From positions 992,001 to 1,056,000 of the forward strand of contig JAHBVY010000001.1 in the NCBI GenBank assembly GCA_019637265.1: 64,000 nucleotides of DNA. Reading direction: 5' to 3'. The translations under genes were made by a program, and so were the position numbers. Below are positions 7,760 through 15,826 of the stretch, one piece after another (the first letter of the stretch is position 1; the number at the start of each line of letters is the position of its first letter). The notes below the pieces were generated by a model. The model was not told the DNA's origin. It saw only the letters and a program-made list of their open reading frames with translations, and did not search any database. Source of the DNA: Polyangiaceae bacterium. Its GTDB lineage: Bacteria; Myxococcota_A; Polyangia; Polyangiales; Polyangiaceae.

Positions 7760-9517
7760 TTATTTGTAGAGCGCCTCGATCTCGGCGGCGAAGTGCTCGC
7801 TCACCTTGGCGCGCTTCACCTTCAAGGTGGGGGTGAGCTCGCCGCCCTCGATGCTGAGCTCGCGGGGGAGCACCGCGAAGCGCTTCACCGTCTCCACCTT
7901 GGCGAGGTGGGTGTTGACCTCGTCCACCAGCTTCTGGAGCCGCTCGCGCACCACGGGGGACTCATGCGCGGGCGCGCCCGGGTCGAGCTGCTTCGCGAGC
8001 TCAGGGTCCACCGTGATGAGGCAGGTGAGGTAAGGGCGCCGATCGCCGATCACCACCGCCTCGGTCACGAGCTCGTCGTTCTTCAGCGCGCCCTCGATGT
8101 TCTTCGGGGTGATGTTCTTGCCGCCCGCGGTGATGATGATGTCCTTCTTACGACCGGTGATGAACAGGAAGCCGTCCGAATCCAGCTCACCGAGATCCCC
8201 AGAGCACAGCGCGCCATCCCGCAGGGTGCGCGCCGTCTCCTCTGCGTCCTTGAAGTAGCCCAGGAACACGTTGGGCCCGCGGAGCAGCACCTCACCGTCC
8301 TCCGCGAGGGTCACCTCACAGCCTGGCATCGCCGGGCCCACGCTGCCGAGCCGCGTGCGCCCGCGCTGATTGAAGCTGGTGGGCCCCGTGCCCTCGCTCT
8401 GGCCGTAGACCTCCTGGATGACGATGTCGAGGCTCGCGAAGAACTCGAGCACCTCCTTGGCGATCGGCGCCGCGCCGCTCACGGCCACCCGCGCGCGACC
8501 GAGGCCGATGGCGGGCTTCAGCTTGGAGAACACCAGCCGATTGGCGAGCCCATACTGGAGCGCGAGCGCGCCGCCCGGCTCCTCACCGCGGATCTTGAGC
8601 GCGCTCACCCGCGCGCCGACCGAGAGCGCCCAGCCGACCAGCGACTTCTTCACCCCGGTCGCCTGCCTCAGCTTCGCGGTGATTCCCGCGTGGAATTTCT
8701 CCCAGATGCGCGGCACCCCGAAGAACACCGTGGGCTGCACCTCCTTCAGGTTGTCAGGCAACGCATCGATGCTCTCGGCGAAGTAGACGTGGGAGCCCGC
8801 GGTGAGCGGCACGTGAATCGAGAACATCTGCTCGGCGATGTGGCTGAGCGGCAGGTAGCTGAGCGCGCAGTCGCTCGGCTGGGTGTCGTTCAGCTTCACC
8901 GCTGCCTGCGCCGTCCACGCCAGGTTCTCGTGGGAGAGCATCACGCCCTTCGGCGGGCCCGTGGTGCCCGAGGTGTAGATCAGCGTCGCGAGCTGGCCGG
9001 GGCGGAGCGCCTCGGTGGCCGCGAAGAAGTCGTCGTCACTTCGCTGCTCGGCGTGCTCCAGGAACGCCTCCCACGACAGCACCATGGGGTCCTCGATGCG
9101 CGGCGCGCCCCGCATCATCACCGCGTACTTCAGCTGCGGCAAGCGCTCGCGCTCGGCCTTCACCTTGAGCCACTGCTCCTCGTTCTCGAGCAGCACGAGC
9201 GGCGCCTCCGAGTGCGCGAGGATGTAGCCCACCTCCTCCGCCGAACAAGTGGTGTAGATCCCCGCGGCGGCGCCTCCGATCGCCATCGCGGCGACGTCCA
9301 AGATCACCCACTCGGGGCGATTGAAGCCGAGGATGCAGACCTTGGAGTCGTCCCCCAGGCCCAACGCGAGCAACGCCTTGCCCGCCTGCTTCACCTGATC
9401 GGCGTACTCCGCGTAGCTGGTCTTCTGCCACGCGCCGCCTTGCTTCTCGAAGTAAGCGGGCGCCGTGGGGCGCTCCTTGGCCTGCTGGTACAGCCGGGCC
9501 ACGATGGTATCTGCCAT
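7760..9517 (-). CDS. Long-chain fatty acyl-CoA synthetase (AMP-forming)
   Basis: The 585-residue enzyme belongs to the ANL adenylating superfamily. The P-loop-like motif YTSGTTGPPKGVMLSH, the VYGQSEGTGPTSF region, CSGDLGELDSDGFLFITGRK and the downstream GGKNITPKNIE hinge motif are all present. It activates fatty acids to acyl-CoA through an acyl-adenylate. Length and motif spacing fit the FAA1/long-chain group. The start at 9517 has GGGAGGA a few bases upstream, better than the in-frame start 11 codons earlier. Crotonases and acyl-CoA dehydrogenases elsewhere in the window fit a fatty-acid-degrading lifestyle, although they are not in one operon. Confidence 0.93.
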   Translation of the reverse strand: MADTIVARLYQQAKERPTAPAYFEKQGGAWQKTSYAEYADQVKQAGKALLALGLGDDSKVCILGFNRPEWVILDVAAMAIGGAAAGIYTTCSAEEVGYILAHSEAPLVLLENEEQWLKVKAERERLPQLKYAVMMRGAPRIEDPMVLSWEAFLEHAEQRSDDDFFAATEALRPGQLATLIYTSGTTGPPKGVMLSHENLAWTAQAAVKLNDTQPSDCALSYLPLSHIAEQMFSIHVPLTAGSHVYFAESIDALPDNLKEVQPTVFFGVPRIWEKFHAGITAKLRQATGVKKSLVGWALSVGARVSALKIRGEEPGGALALQYGLANRLVFSKLKPAIGLGRARVAVSGAAPIAKEVLEFFASLDIVIQEVYGQSEGTGPTSFNQRGRTRLGSVGPAMPGCEVTLAEDGEVLLRGPNVFLGYFKDAEETARTLRDGALCSGDLGELDSDGFLFITGRKKDIIITAGGKNITPKNIEGALKNDELVTEAVVIGDRRPYLTCLITVDPELAKQLDPGAPAHESPVVRERLQKLVDEVNTHLAKVETVKRFAVLPRELSIEGGELTPTLKVKRAKVSEHFAAEIEALYK

Positions 9518-9809
9518 GTCTTCCTCCCTCACCGCGCGGGTGCCCCCCACGCTCGGCTACGGAGGCTCACCCGAGGGCGCGCGCCGGGCAAGAGCTAAGC
9601 GGCCGCAGGCGCTCCTAGCCAACGCGAGCATCACCCCAAGTTGCGCGATCGGCGACCCGAACCTCGAGCCGTGTCCTCAGCATGCTCGTTGGTTGGGGTT
9701 CGCCCCCACCGCCTGATACCTCCAGTCCCCGCGAGCCCACCTTCAGCCACTGCTCGGCCGCGACAGCCTGGCGCTTGACCCCACGGGATCCAACACTTAG
9801 CCCCACCCC

Positions 9810-10259
9810 ATGGACCTGGCTACGGCGCGCGCGCTCACGGCGGGCCGCGCGGTGCTCGCGGCCTCGCTCCTGCTGGCCGTCGCCTGCGGTGGCGGCGAGG
9901 AGCCGGAAGCGCTCGAGCGCTGCACCAGCGCGCTCACGCCGGGCTGCGCCGAGCTGTACCAGCCCACCTTCAACGAGATCCACCGGCGCACCCTGGCGGT
10001 GAGCTGCGCGGAGCCGGGCAACGCCTGCCATTCGAGCGAAGGGCGGCGCGCCGGGCTCGACCTCGAGGACATCGATCGCGCCTACCAGGGCCTGCTCGAT
10101 CCGGGGCTCGGCCGGGTGGTCCCCGGCGACCCGGAGTGCAGCCTGCTGATGGTGCGCCTGAACCACCCGGGGCGCTCGGTGATGCCGCCCGGCGCCCCGC
10201 TCTCGGAGGCGGAGCGCTGCGCCATCGCCACGTGGATCCGTGAGGGCGCCGCGCGATGA
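9810..10259 (+). CDS. Cytochrome-c-like lipoprotein (single CH motif)
   Basis: The 149-residue product has a signal peptide with a lipobox-like LLAVAC near residue 27. The rest resembles the small cytochrome-c-like domains of myxobacteria and planctomycetes: CAEPGNACHSSEGRRAGLDL (an atypical C-x6-CH in place of CxxCH), GDPECSLLMVRL and a C-terminal MPPGAPLSEAERCAIATWI with a possible Met axial ligand. Haem attachment is therefore uncertain. The stop overlaps the start of the pentaheme cytochrome gene by four bases (ATGA), so the two are translationally coupled. Confidence 0.75.
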   Translation: MDLATARALTAGRAVLAASLLLAVACGGGEEPEALERCTSALTPGCAELYQPTFNEIHRRTLAVSCAEPGNACHSSEGRRAGLDLEDIDRAYQGLLDPGLGRVVPGDPECSLLMVRLNHPGRSVMPPGAPLSEAERCAIATWIREGAAR

Positions 10260-11752
10260 CCTACGCTCGCCACCACGAGGCGAAATGGTGCGCTGCACTG
10301 ACTTTCGTCGCGCTGCTCAGCCAGCTCACCGCCTGCTCCGAGGAGGCCCCCGAGCCCAAGTACAGCGTCGAGCGGCTGATGAAGCCGGAGACCTGCGCCG
10401 AGTGCCACCCGAACCACTACCGTGAGTGGTCCGGCAGCATGCACGCCTATGCCGGGGTGGACCCGGTGTTCTTGGCCATGAACCGCCGCGGCCAAGAGGA
10501 GACGAACGGCGCGCTCGGCGACTTCTGCGTCAAGTGCCACGCGCCGCTCGCCGTCGCGATGGGCGCCACCACCGACGGCCTCAACCTCACGGAGCTGGAG
10601 CCCGAGCTGGTCGGCGTCGGCTGCTACTTCTGCCACAACGTGAAGGCCGTGGAGGGCACCCACAACAACCCCCTCGTCCTCGCCTTCGACGACACCCTGC
10701 GCGGCGGCATCGCCGACCCGGCGCCGAGCCGCGCGCACCACACGGCGTACAGCCCGCTGATGGACGGCGATCGCCTGGAGAGCGCGGCGATGTGCGGCAG
10801 CTGCCACGACATCACCGTCCCCTCGCCGCCCGGCGCCGCCGAGGTGGCGCTCGAGCGCACCTTCGCGGAGTGGCAAGCGAGCCTGTTCAACGCCGACCCC
10901 ACGCGCGGCGGGCTCACGTGCTCGTCTTGTCACATGCCGAGTCGCCGCGGCCTCGCCGCGGACGAACCCGGCGTACCGCAGCGCCGCGTGCACGCGCACG
11001 GCTTCCCCGCGGTGGATATCGCGCTGACCCCGTTCCCCGAGCGCGAGCAGCAGCGCGCCTGGGTGCAGCGTGAGCTCGACGCCACGCTGCGCGCGGAGCT
11101 GTGCGTGGCGGAGCTGGTGGACGGCGCGGTGATGGAGCTCGTGCTGGAGAACGTGAGCGCCGGGCACCGCTTCCCGAGCGGCGCGGCGCACGATCGCCGG
11201 GTGTGGGTGGAGCTGATCGCGCTGGCGGGCGACCGTGAGGTGTACCAGAGCGGCGTCATCGCCGACGACGCGCCCCTCAGCACCCTGAGCGATCCCGATC
11301 TCTGGCAGCTCCGCGACTTCACCTTCAAAACGGACGGCTCACCTGCCCACATGTTCTGGGACGTGGCGCGGATCGAGCCAGCCACCATCCCCGGTCCGCT
11401 CACCTTCAACCGCGCCGATCCGGACTTCTTCGCCACCCACGTCGCGCGGCGCTACCCCCGCGCCAGCTCCACCCCGAACCAGCTGATGGAGGCGCCCGAC
11501 CGCGTGCGGGTGCGCGTGCGCCTGCGCCCGATGGGCCTCGACGTCCTCGATGATCTGGTGGCGAGCGGTCACCTGGATCGCTCCATCCGCAACGCGATGC
11601 CGGTGTTCAACCTCGGCACCGTCACCTCTCAGGACGGCGATCCGGTCGCCGTCGAGTGGACCCGCGAGCGCAGCGAAGATCCAGTGCTCGGGAGCCGCCG
11701 TGAGCTGGCCGGCGTCCTCGCCCGCTGCGTGAGCAGCGCCCCGCAACGCTGA
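10256..11752 (+). CDS. Pentaheme cytochrome c lipoprotein
   Basis: The 498-residue protein carries a signal with a lipobox-like LTAC near residue 24. It has five CxxCH haem-binding motifs in its first 230 residues: CAECH, CVKCH, CYFCH, CGSCH and CSSCH. The spacing and the first motif's context (CAECHPNHYREWSGSMHA) resemble the cytochrome c554 / multihaem oxidoreductase group. The C-terminal half (about 250-498) has no haem motif and reads like a beta-rich domain. It probably handles electrons in the periplasm or at the cell surface. It overlaps the gene before it and is followed 13 bases later by a YtkA-like lipoprotein gene. Confidence 0.85.
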   Translation: MTYARHHEAKWCAALTFVALLSQLTACSEEAPEPKYSVERLMKPETCAECHPNHYREWSGSMHAYAGVDPVFLAMNRRGQEETNGALGDFCVKCHAPLAVAMGATTDGLNLTELEPELVGVGCYFCHNVKAVEGTHNNPLVLAFDDTLRGGIADPAPSRAHHTAYSPLMDGDRLESAAMCGSCHDITVPSPPGAAEVALERTFAEWQASLFNADPTRGGLTCSSCHMPSRRGLAADEPGVPQRRVHAHGFPAVDIALTPFPEREQQRAWVQRELDATLRAELCVAELVDGAVMELVLENVSAGHRFPSGAAHDRRVWVELIALAGDREVYQSGVIADDAPLSTLSDPDLWQLRDFTFKTDGSPAHMFWDVARIEPATIPGPLTFNRADPDFFATHVARRYPRASSTPNQLMEAPDRVRVRVRLRPMGLDVLDDLVASGHLDRSIRNAMPVFNLGTVTSQDGDPVAVEWTRERSEDPVLGSRRELAGVLARCVSSAPQR

Positions 11753-11765
11753 ACCAGGAGGCACC

Positions 11766-12254
11766 ATGTCCCAACGAACCCTCGCTGCCCGCTCCTCATC
11801 GTGGCTCATCGCGCCGCTCGTCCTGTCCCTGCTCGGCTGCGGCTCGGACGACGCAGGCGACGAGCCAGGGCCCGACGCCCAAGGCTTCGCCTGCGCCCAG
11901 CAGACCGACAGCTACCACGCGGGCCTCTCCAAGCTCGGCGCCGCGAGCCGCTTCCGCGTGACGCTGCTCGACGCCGATCCCGCGCCCCCTGCCCGCTACG
12001 ACAACCGCTGGACGCTGGCGGTGGAGGACGCCGCGTCGAGCCCGGTGCTCGGCGCCACCCTGCGCGTGAATCCCGACATGCCGGAGCACGGCCACGGCGT
12101 GCTCCGCCCGGTGATCGTCGCGGAGCTCGGCGACGGGCGCTATCAACTGGACGACGTCTACCTGCACATGCCGGGCTACTGGGAGATCCCCATCGAGGTG
12201 CGCTCAGGAGACACCGTCGACGAGGTCCGGTTCGCCTTCTGCATCCTGCCCTGA
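11766..12254 (+). CDS. YtkA-like domain lipoprotein
   Basis: The 162-residue product has a signal peptide and lipobox LLGC at about residues 22-25. The rest is a beta-sandwich-like domain resembling YtkA: WTLAVEDAASSPVLGATLRV, then MPEHGHG and LDDVYLHMPGYWEI, a His/Met pattern that could bind copper. An AGGAGG ribosome site lies just before the ATG. It follows the pentaheme cytochrome gene by 13 bases, so the three lipoproteins probably form one redox-related operon. The YtkA assignment rests on motif resemblance only. Confidence 0.75.
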   Translation: MSQRTLAARSSSWLIAPLVLSLLGCGSDDAGDEPGPDAQGFACAQQTDSYHAGLSKLGAASRFRVTLLDADPAPPARYDNRWTLAVEDAASSPVLGATLRVNPDMPEHGHGVLRPVIVAELGDGRYQLDDVYLHMPGYWEIPIEVRSGDTVDEVRFAFCILP

Positions 12255-12260
12255 TCGAGA

Positions 12261-12275
12261 GTCAGCTATTCTGAC
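12261..12275. repeat. GTCAG-N5-CTGAC palindrome, copy 3
   Basis: GTCAGCTATTCTGAC lies between two convergent genes. It starts seven bases after the YtkA-like stop and its spacer contains the stop codon of the kinase gene (12266-12268). Confidence 0.88.
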
Positions 12276-13624
12276 GGTATCCGCGGCGTCAGCGGCGGCG
12301 GCTCCACCTCGGGCTGCGGGACGACGAGCCGCTGGGTCGGCGTGCGCGGGGTGGTCGGCGCGCGAGGAGTGGTCGGCGCCTGGCTCACCGGCGCCTGGCT
12401 CACCGACGCGAGGCTGGCAGGCGCCTGACTCACCGGCGCCCGACTCACCGGAGCTTGGCTCAGCGGCAGCTGACTCACCGCCACGGGCTGCGGATCCTGC
12501 GGGATCAGCCCGGCGCGGACGCTCGCGAGCGGCGAGCCCCAGCCACCGCGCACCGAGAGCGGGCCAGGGTCCGTAGAGGACGGGTCGAATGAGGGATCGA
12601 GCTCTGGGCTGGGCGACGCACCGTCGGTTGGCGCGGAGGGCTGACGACGATCGCTCAGCGCGGCCAGCTCCACCTCCGGCGCGCGCGGCGTCACCGGCGG
12701 GGTGATCGGCGCCGCGTCGCGCTGCAGCCACGAGCCGCGCGGCTCCCCGGCGTCCGAGATCCGCGCGGCCTCCGCCGGCGCGCGCCAGGCATCGAGCCGC
12801 CTCAGCTCCTCCCACACCTGCGCGGGTGAGTTGTAGCGATACTGCTCGTGGCGGCGCAGGAGCACGCTGATCACGCCGCCGAGCGCCGTGCCCAGCGCCT
12901 CCGCGCGGCGACGGGGCACCCCCTCACGGATCTGCCGGATCACCTCGTCATAGCCCGCATCCAGATCGAGCGGCGGCCTGCCGGTGTGCATCGTGTACAT
13001 CAGCAGACCCAGTTGGTAGAGGTCACTCTGGGCCGTAGAGTAGCCGCCGAGCGCCACCTCCGGCGCCATGATGCGGTTGTTCACGATCGGCGGCCGCACC
13101 CCCGCGCGCCCGTACAGGTCCTGCGCGATGCCGAAGTCGCTGAACTTCGGCGTCGGCTCCTTGCCGTGGACGATCAGGATGTTGCCGGCGTGGATGTCGT
13201 TGTGCACCACGTCTTGATCGATCAGGTACTGCATCGCGAACAGCAGCTGACGGCTCAGCGCGATGATCAGGCGATCGCTGAGCGGCGTCCCCAGCATGCC
13301 CTCCAAGCTGTGATCGCAGCGCTCGAGCACCAGGTAGAACAGGCCCTCCAGCTCGAAATAGTCATGTACGTAGACTATATTCGGGTGCCGCAGCTGCCAC
13401 AGCCGCCGCGCCTCCTCGAGCCACTCCTGGCGCACCTGCTCATACGGGCGGCTCGCCGGCATCAGCACCTTGATCGCGAACGGCTGCTCGAAGGGCCCGA
13501 TGCAGTCGAACACCGCCCCGAAATGCCCGCCACCAATACGCGCGTGCACGTCGTACGACCAGCCTCGCGGCGAGCGCACGACGTGACCCGGCTCGGGGAA
13601 ATGCGGGACAATCGGGTGAGCCAC
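12266..13624 (-). CDS. Ser/Thr protein kinase-like protein with unusual catalytic loop
   Basis: The 452-residue protein has a kinase domain at about 20-290. The Gly-rich loop IGGGHFGAVFD, Lys in FAIKVLMP, catalytic loop VVHNDIHAGNIL and metal-binding SDFGIA are all present, but the loop reads HND-IHAGN, not the usual HRD-LKPEN. Asp and Asn are kept, so activity is possible, without the RD arginine. The C-terminal 160 residues are low-complexity, including PVSQAP and PTTPRAP repeats, with no transmembrane helix. The GTG start is preceded by TAGACT six bases upstream and no ribosome site, suggesting leaderless transcription. Confidence 0.82.
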   Translation of the reverse strand: MAHPIVPHFPEPGHVVRSPRGWSYDVHARIGGGHFGAVFDCIGPFEQPFAIKVLMPASRPYEQVRQEWLEEARRLWQLRHPNIVYVHDYFELEGLFYLVLERCDHSLEGMLGTPLSDRLIIALSRQLLFAMQYLIDQDVVHNDIHAGNILIVHGKEPTPKFSDFGIAQDLYGRAGVRPPIVNNRIMAPEVALGGYSTAQSDLYQLGLLMYTMHTGRPPLDLDAGYDEVIRQIREGVPRRRAEALGTALGGVISVLLRRHEQYRYNSPAQVWEELRRLDAWRAPAEAARISDAGEPRGSWLQRDAAPITPPVTPRAPEVELAALSDRRQPSAPTDGASPSPELDPSFDPSSTDPGPLSVRGGWGSPLASVRAGLIPQDPQPVAVSQLPLSQAPVSRAPVSQAPASLASVSQAPVSQAPTTPRAPTTPRTPTQRLVVPQPEVEPPPLTPRIPSE

Positions 13625-13630
13625 GGCGAG

Positions 13631-13636
13631 AGTCTA
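13631..13636 (-). promoter_or_regulatory. -10-like TAGACT, leaderless start of the kinase gene
   Basis: On the minus strand TAGACT is followed by exactly six bases, then the GTG at 13624. No Shine-Dalgarno site fits between them. Confidence 0.5.
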
Positions 13637-13861
13637 TGTCACGTCAGGCGTTCAAGGGGATCCCCCCGCACGAGAAACGGGTCACGCCCCAGCGCGTCCA
13701 CCAGCCCCGAGCTTGCGCAGCGCCCGCCCATTGGCTAGAGAGGCGCTTCTTTCGCGGCCACCGCGCGTGGCCACCCGCCCTCGCGGCGGTTCATGAAACG
13801 CGGATGAGGGCGCCGCGCCCCCACCCCGCGACGTCGACGTCGACCCAACGAGAGTGATCTG

Positions 13862-14008
13862 ATGGCCAAGCTTTGGAACGTTCGCCTCCGCCACGAGTGG
13901 CTCAGCACCAGCATCAAGGGCAAGCGCCTGAAGAAGCGCAAGCGCGAGCGCATCGGCCTGGAAGACGCGCTGCAGCGCAAGCAAGCGCCGCCGCCCGCCG
14001 AGCAGTGA
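13862..14008 (+). CDS. Small basic protein of 48 residues
   Basis: The product starts MAKLWNVRLRHEWLSTSIKG, continues with a Lys/Arg-rich stretch (KGKRLKKRKRERIGLEDALQ) and ends PPPAEQ. It is too short for routine gene calling, but third codon positions are GC-rich as in neighbouring genes, and a strong hairpin begins 22 bases after the stop. I recognise no family. The charge suggests nucleic-acid binding, which is only a guess. It is divergent from the kinase gene and convergent with the transaminase. The ribosome site is weak. Confidence 0.6.
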   Translation: MAKLWNVRLRHEWLSTSIKGKRLKKRKRERIGLEDALQRKQAPPPAEQ

Positions 14009-14029
14009 GGTAGGCGGACGTCTCGTAGG

Positions 14030-14055
14030 ACGACAAACGGTGAACCGTTTGTCGT
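14030..14055 (+). terminator. Strong hairpin after the 48-residue gene
   Basis: ACGACAAACGG (14030-14040) pairs perfectly with CCGTTTGTCGT (14045-14055) around a TGAA loop. No long T-run follows, so it may act as a terminator or as a 3' end stabiliser. Confidence 0.6.
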
Positions 14056-14104
14056 ACTCAAATCAGCAACTAGAGCGGCGCGAAGGGAAGCAACGCCGAG
14101 CAGA

Positions 14105-14155
14105 GGACCAGAGAAACCGAGCCCTCGCCCCGCATGGGGGCGGTTTCCCTGGTCC
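14105..14155. terminator. Long imperfect hairpin between convergent genes
   Basis: GGACCAG (14105-14111) pairs with CTGGTCC (14149-14155), GAAACCG (14113-14119) with CGGTTTC (14141-14147), and an inner GCCCC with GGGGC. It lies between the 48-residue gene and the convergent transaminase gene, so it may block transcription from both sides. Confidence 0.45.
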
Positions 14156-14219
14156 GTCTGGCGGCGAACTGATCGCTGCTCTAGGGGCGCGGCGTGCTGC
14201 GCCCCCCGATCCGATCGAG

Positions 14220-14234
14220 GTCAGCTCTACTGAC
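14220..14234. repeat. GTCAG-N5-CTGAC palindrome, copy 4
   Basis: GTCAGCTCTACTGAC lies 21 bases beyond the 3' end of the lysine transaminase gene. Confidence 0.88.
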
Positions 14235-14254
14235 TCTACCGGCAGTGGCGCTCG

Positions 14255-15586
14255 TCAGCCGCGCAGCACGTGCTCGATGGCGCGGCCGAGTCGCGCGACG
14301 CCCTCGGCGATCACCTCCGCGGTCACCGTGAGCGTCGGCCGGAAGCGCACGCTCTGGGTGCCGCACGGGAGCACCACCATCCCCTCCTCGAAGCAGCGCC
14401 GCACCACGCGCCCGCGGAGCTCGGCGGAGGGTAAGTCGATGGCGCACATCAGGCCGCGGCCGCGGGCACCGGTCACCTCCGGCACGCGCGCCTCGAGCTC
14501 GCGGAGCCCCGTGAGCAGCTCCTCGCCGCGCGCGGTGACGTTCGCGAGCACCTGATCTTCCTCCATGATCTCGAGGATCCGCGTGCAGCGCACCATGTCC
14601 ACCAGCGAGGCGCCCCAGGTGCTGTTGATGCGGCTCGACTTGCGGAACACGTGCTCCTCCACGTCGTCGATGCGGGGGCTCACGAAGATGCCGCCCACCT
14701 GCATCTTCTTCGCGAAGCACACGATGTCGGGCACTACCCCCAGCTGCTGGAACGCCCACCAGGTGCCGGTCATCCCGAGGCCGGTCTGCACCTCGTCGAA
14801 GATGAGCAGCGCCTCGAACTCATCGGCCAGCGCGCGCAGGCCGCTCAAATATTCCGTGCGGAAATGATTATCGCCGCCCTCGGCCTGGATCGGCTCGAGC
14901 AAAATAGCCGCCACGTCGCCGTCCGCCTCGATCAGCGCGCGCCGCGCCGCCGCGAGGGACTCCGCCTCCGCCGCCGCCACCGCCTGGGTGGATTCCGGCG
15001 TCACCGGGAAGCGCTGCGCCGGTGAGCTGATGCGCGGCCAGGGGAACTTGGGGAAGTGATCCGTCTTGACCGGATCGGTGTTGGTGACGCTCAGGGTGTA
15101 GCCGGAGCGGCCATGGAAGGCGCGCTCCAGGTGCAGCACCTGACTACCGCGCGCGCCCTTGCCCGCCTGGAGGTTCTTCCGCACCTTCCAGTCGAAGGCG
15201 GTCTTCATGGCGTTCTCGACCGCGAGCGCGCCGCCGTCGATGAAGAAGTAGTAAGGGAACCCGTCGGGCGCCGCGGTGCGCTCCAGGGTGGCGACGAACT
15301 CCGCCATGTAGGTGGTGTAATAGTCCGAGTTGCTGACCCGCATCGTCGACACCTCCGAGAGCCGCTGCCGCACGGCGTCGGTCGTCATCTTGGGGTGGTT
15401 GAAGCCGATCGGGTTCGAGGCGAAGAAGCTGAAGAAGTCGAGCAGCTCGCGCCCGGTGCGCGCGTCGCGCAGCAAGGACCCCTGGCTCCGCTCGAGGTCC
15501 ACCACCATGGGGTAGCCGTCCACCAGCAGGTGACGACGCAGGGTGTCATGGACGCTCTCGGGCGAGATACGGATCGGGGAATACAC
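14255..15586 (-). CDS. lat: L-lysine 6-transaminase
   Basis: The enzyme moves the epsilon-amino group of L-lysine to 2-oxoglutarate, giving 2-aminoadipate semialdehyde. The 443-residue product is a class III PLP aminotransferase of typical LAT length. Seen are YYFFIDGGALAVENAMKTAF, FHGRSGYTLSVTNTDPVK, LIFDEVQTGLGMTGTWW (PLP-binding Asp) and CFAKKMQVGG with the Schiff-base Lys. The GTG at 15586 is chosen because AGGAG lies seven bases upstream and the product then has the right length; the open frame runs 49 codons further. It may serve lysine degradation or supply a precursor for secondary metabolites. No partner dehydrogenase is nearby. Confidence 0.9.
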   Translation of the reverse strand: MYSPIRISPESVHDTLRRHLLVDGYPMVVDLERSQGSLLRDARTGRELLDFFSFFASNPIGFNHPKMTTDAVRQRLSEVSTMRVSNSDYYTTYMAEFVATLERTAAPDGFPYYFFIDGGALAVENAMKTAFDWKVRKNLQAGKGARGSQVLHLERAFHGRSGYTLSVTNTDPVKTDHFPKFPWPRISSPAQRFPVTPESTQAVAAAEAESLAAARRALIEADGDVAAILLEPIQAEGGDNHFRTEYLSGLRALADEFEALLIFDEVQTGLGMTGTWWAFQQLGVVPDIVCFAKKMQVGGIFVSPRIDDVEEHVFRKSSRINSTWGASLVDMVRCTRILEIMEEDQVLANVTARGEELLTGLRELEARVPEVTGARGRGLMCAIDLPSAELRGRVVRRCFEEGMVVLPCGTQSVRFRPTLTVTAEVIAEGVARLGRAIEHVLRG

Positions 15587-15811
15587 GGCAAACTCCTGGG
15601 GGAAGTGGGCGCTCGGCCGCGCCAAGGCGCAGCCTTCGCGGTGATGAGGGAGGCCATCAGGCCTGCCCCTCGAGGATCGCGGCGGAGCCGGCGTCGCGCA
15701 GCTCGCGCCGAAGCGAGGCCCCCACCTAGCCACAAGTGCGCCGCGCGCGCCACCCCAGCGCTCTCGCCGCGCCAGGCGTTTTATGTCCCCCGTCAGCCGC
15801 GCGCCGTGGCT

Positions 15812-15817
15812 TATACT
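15812..15817 (+). promoter_or_regulatory. -10-like TATACT close to the next start codon
   Basis: TATACT ends nine bases before the ATG at 15827, and no ribosome site lies between. This predicts a leader of zero to three bases. Confidence 0.5.
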
Positions 15818-15826
15818 CGGCGCCCC

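Noticed and set aside
7685-9598. 637-codon plus frame opposite the acyl-CoA synthetase
   Set aside because: The minus frame has all adenylate-forming motifs and a ribosome site; the plus frame is Arg/His/Leu-rich with no motif.
10082-11191. 369-codon minus frame across the pentaheme gene
   Set aside because: It overlaps five haem-binding motifs on the other strand and shows no recognisable protein features.
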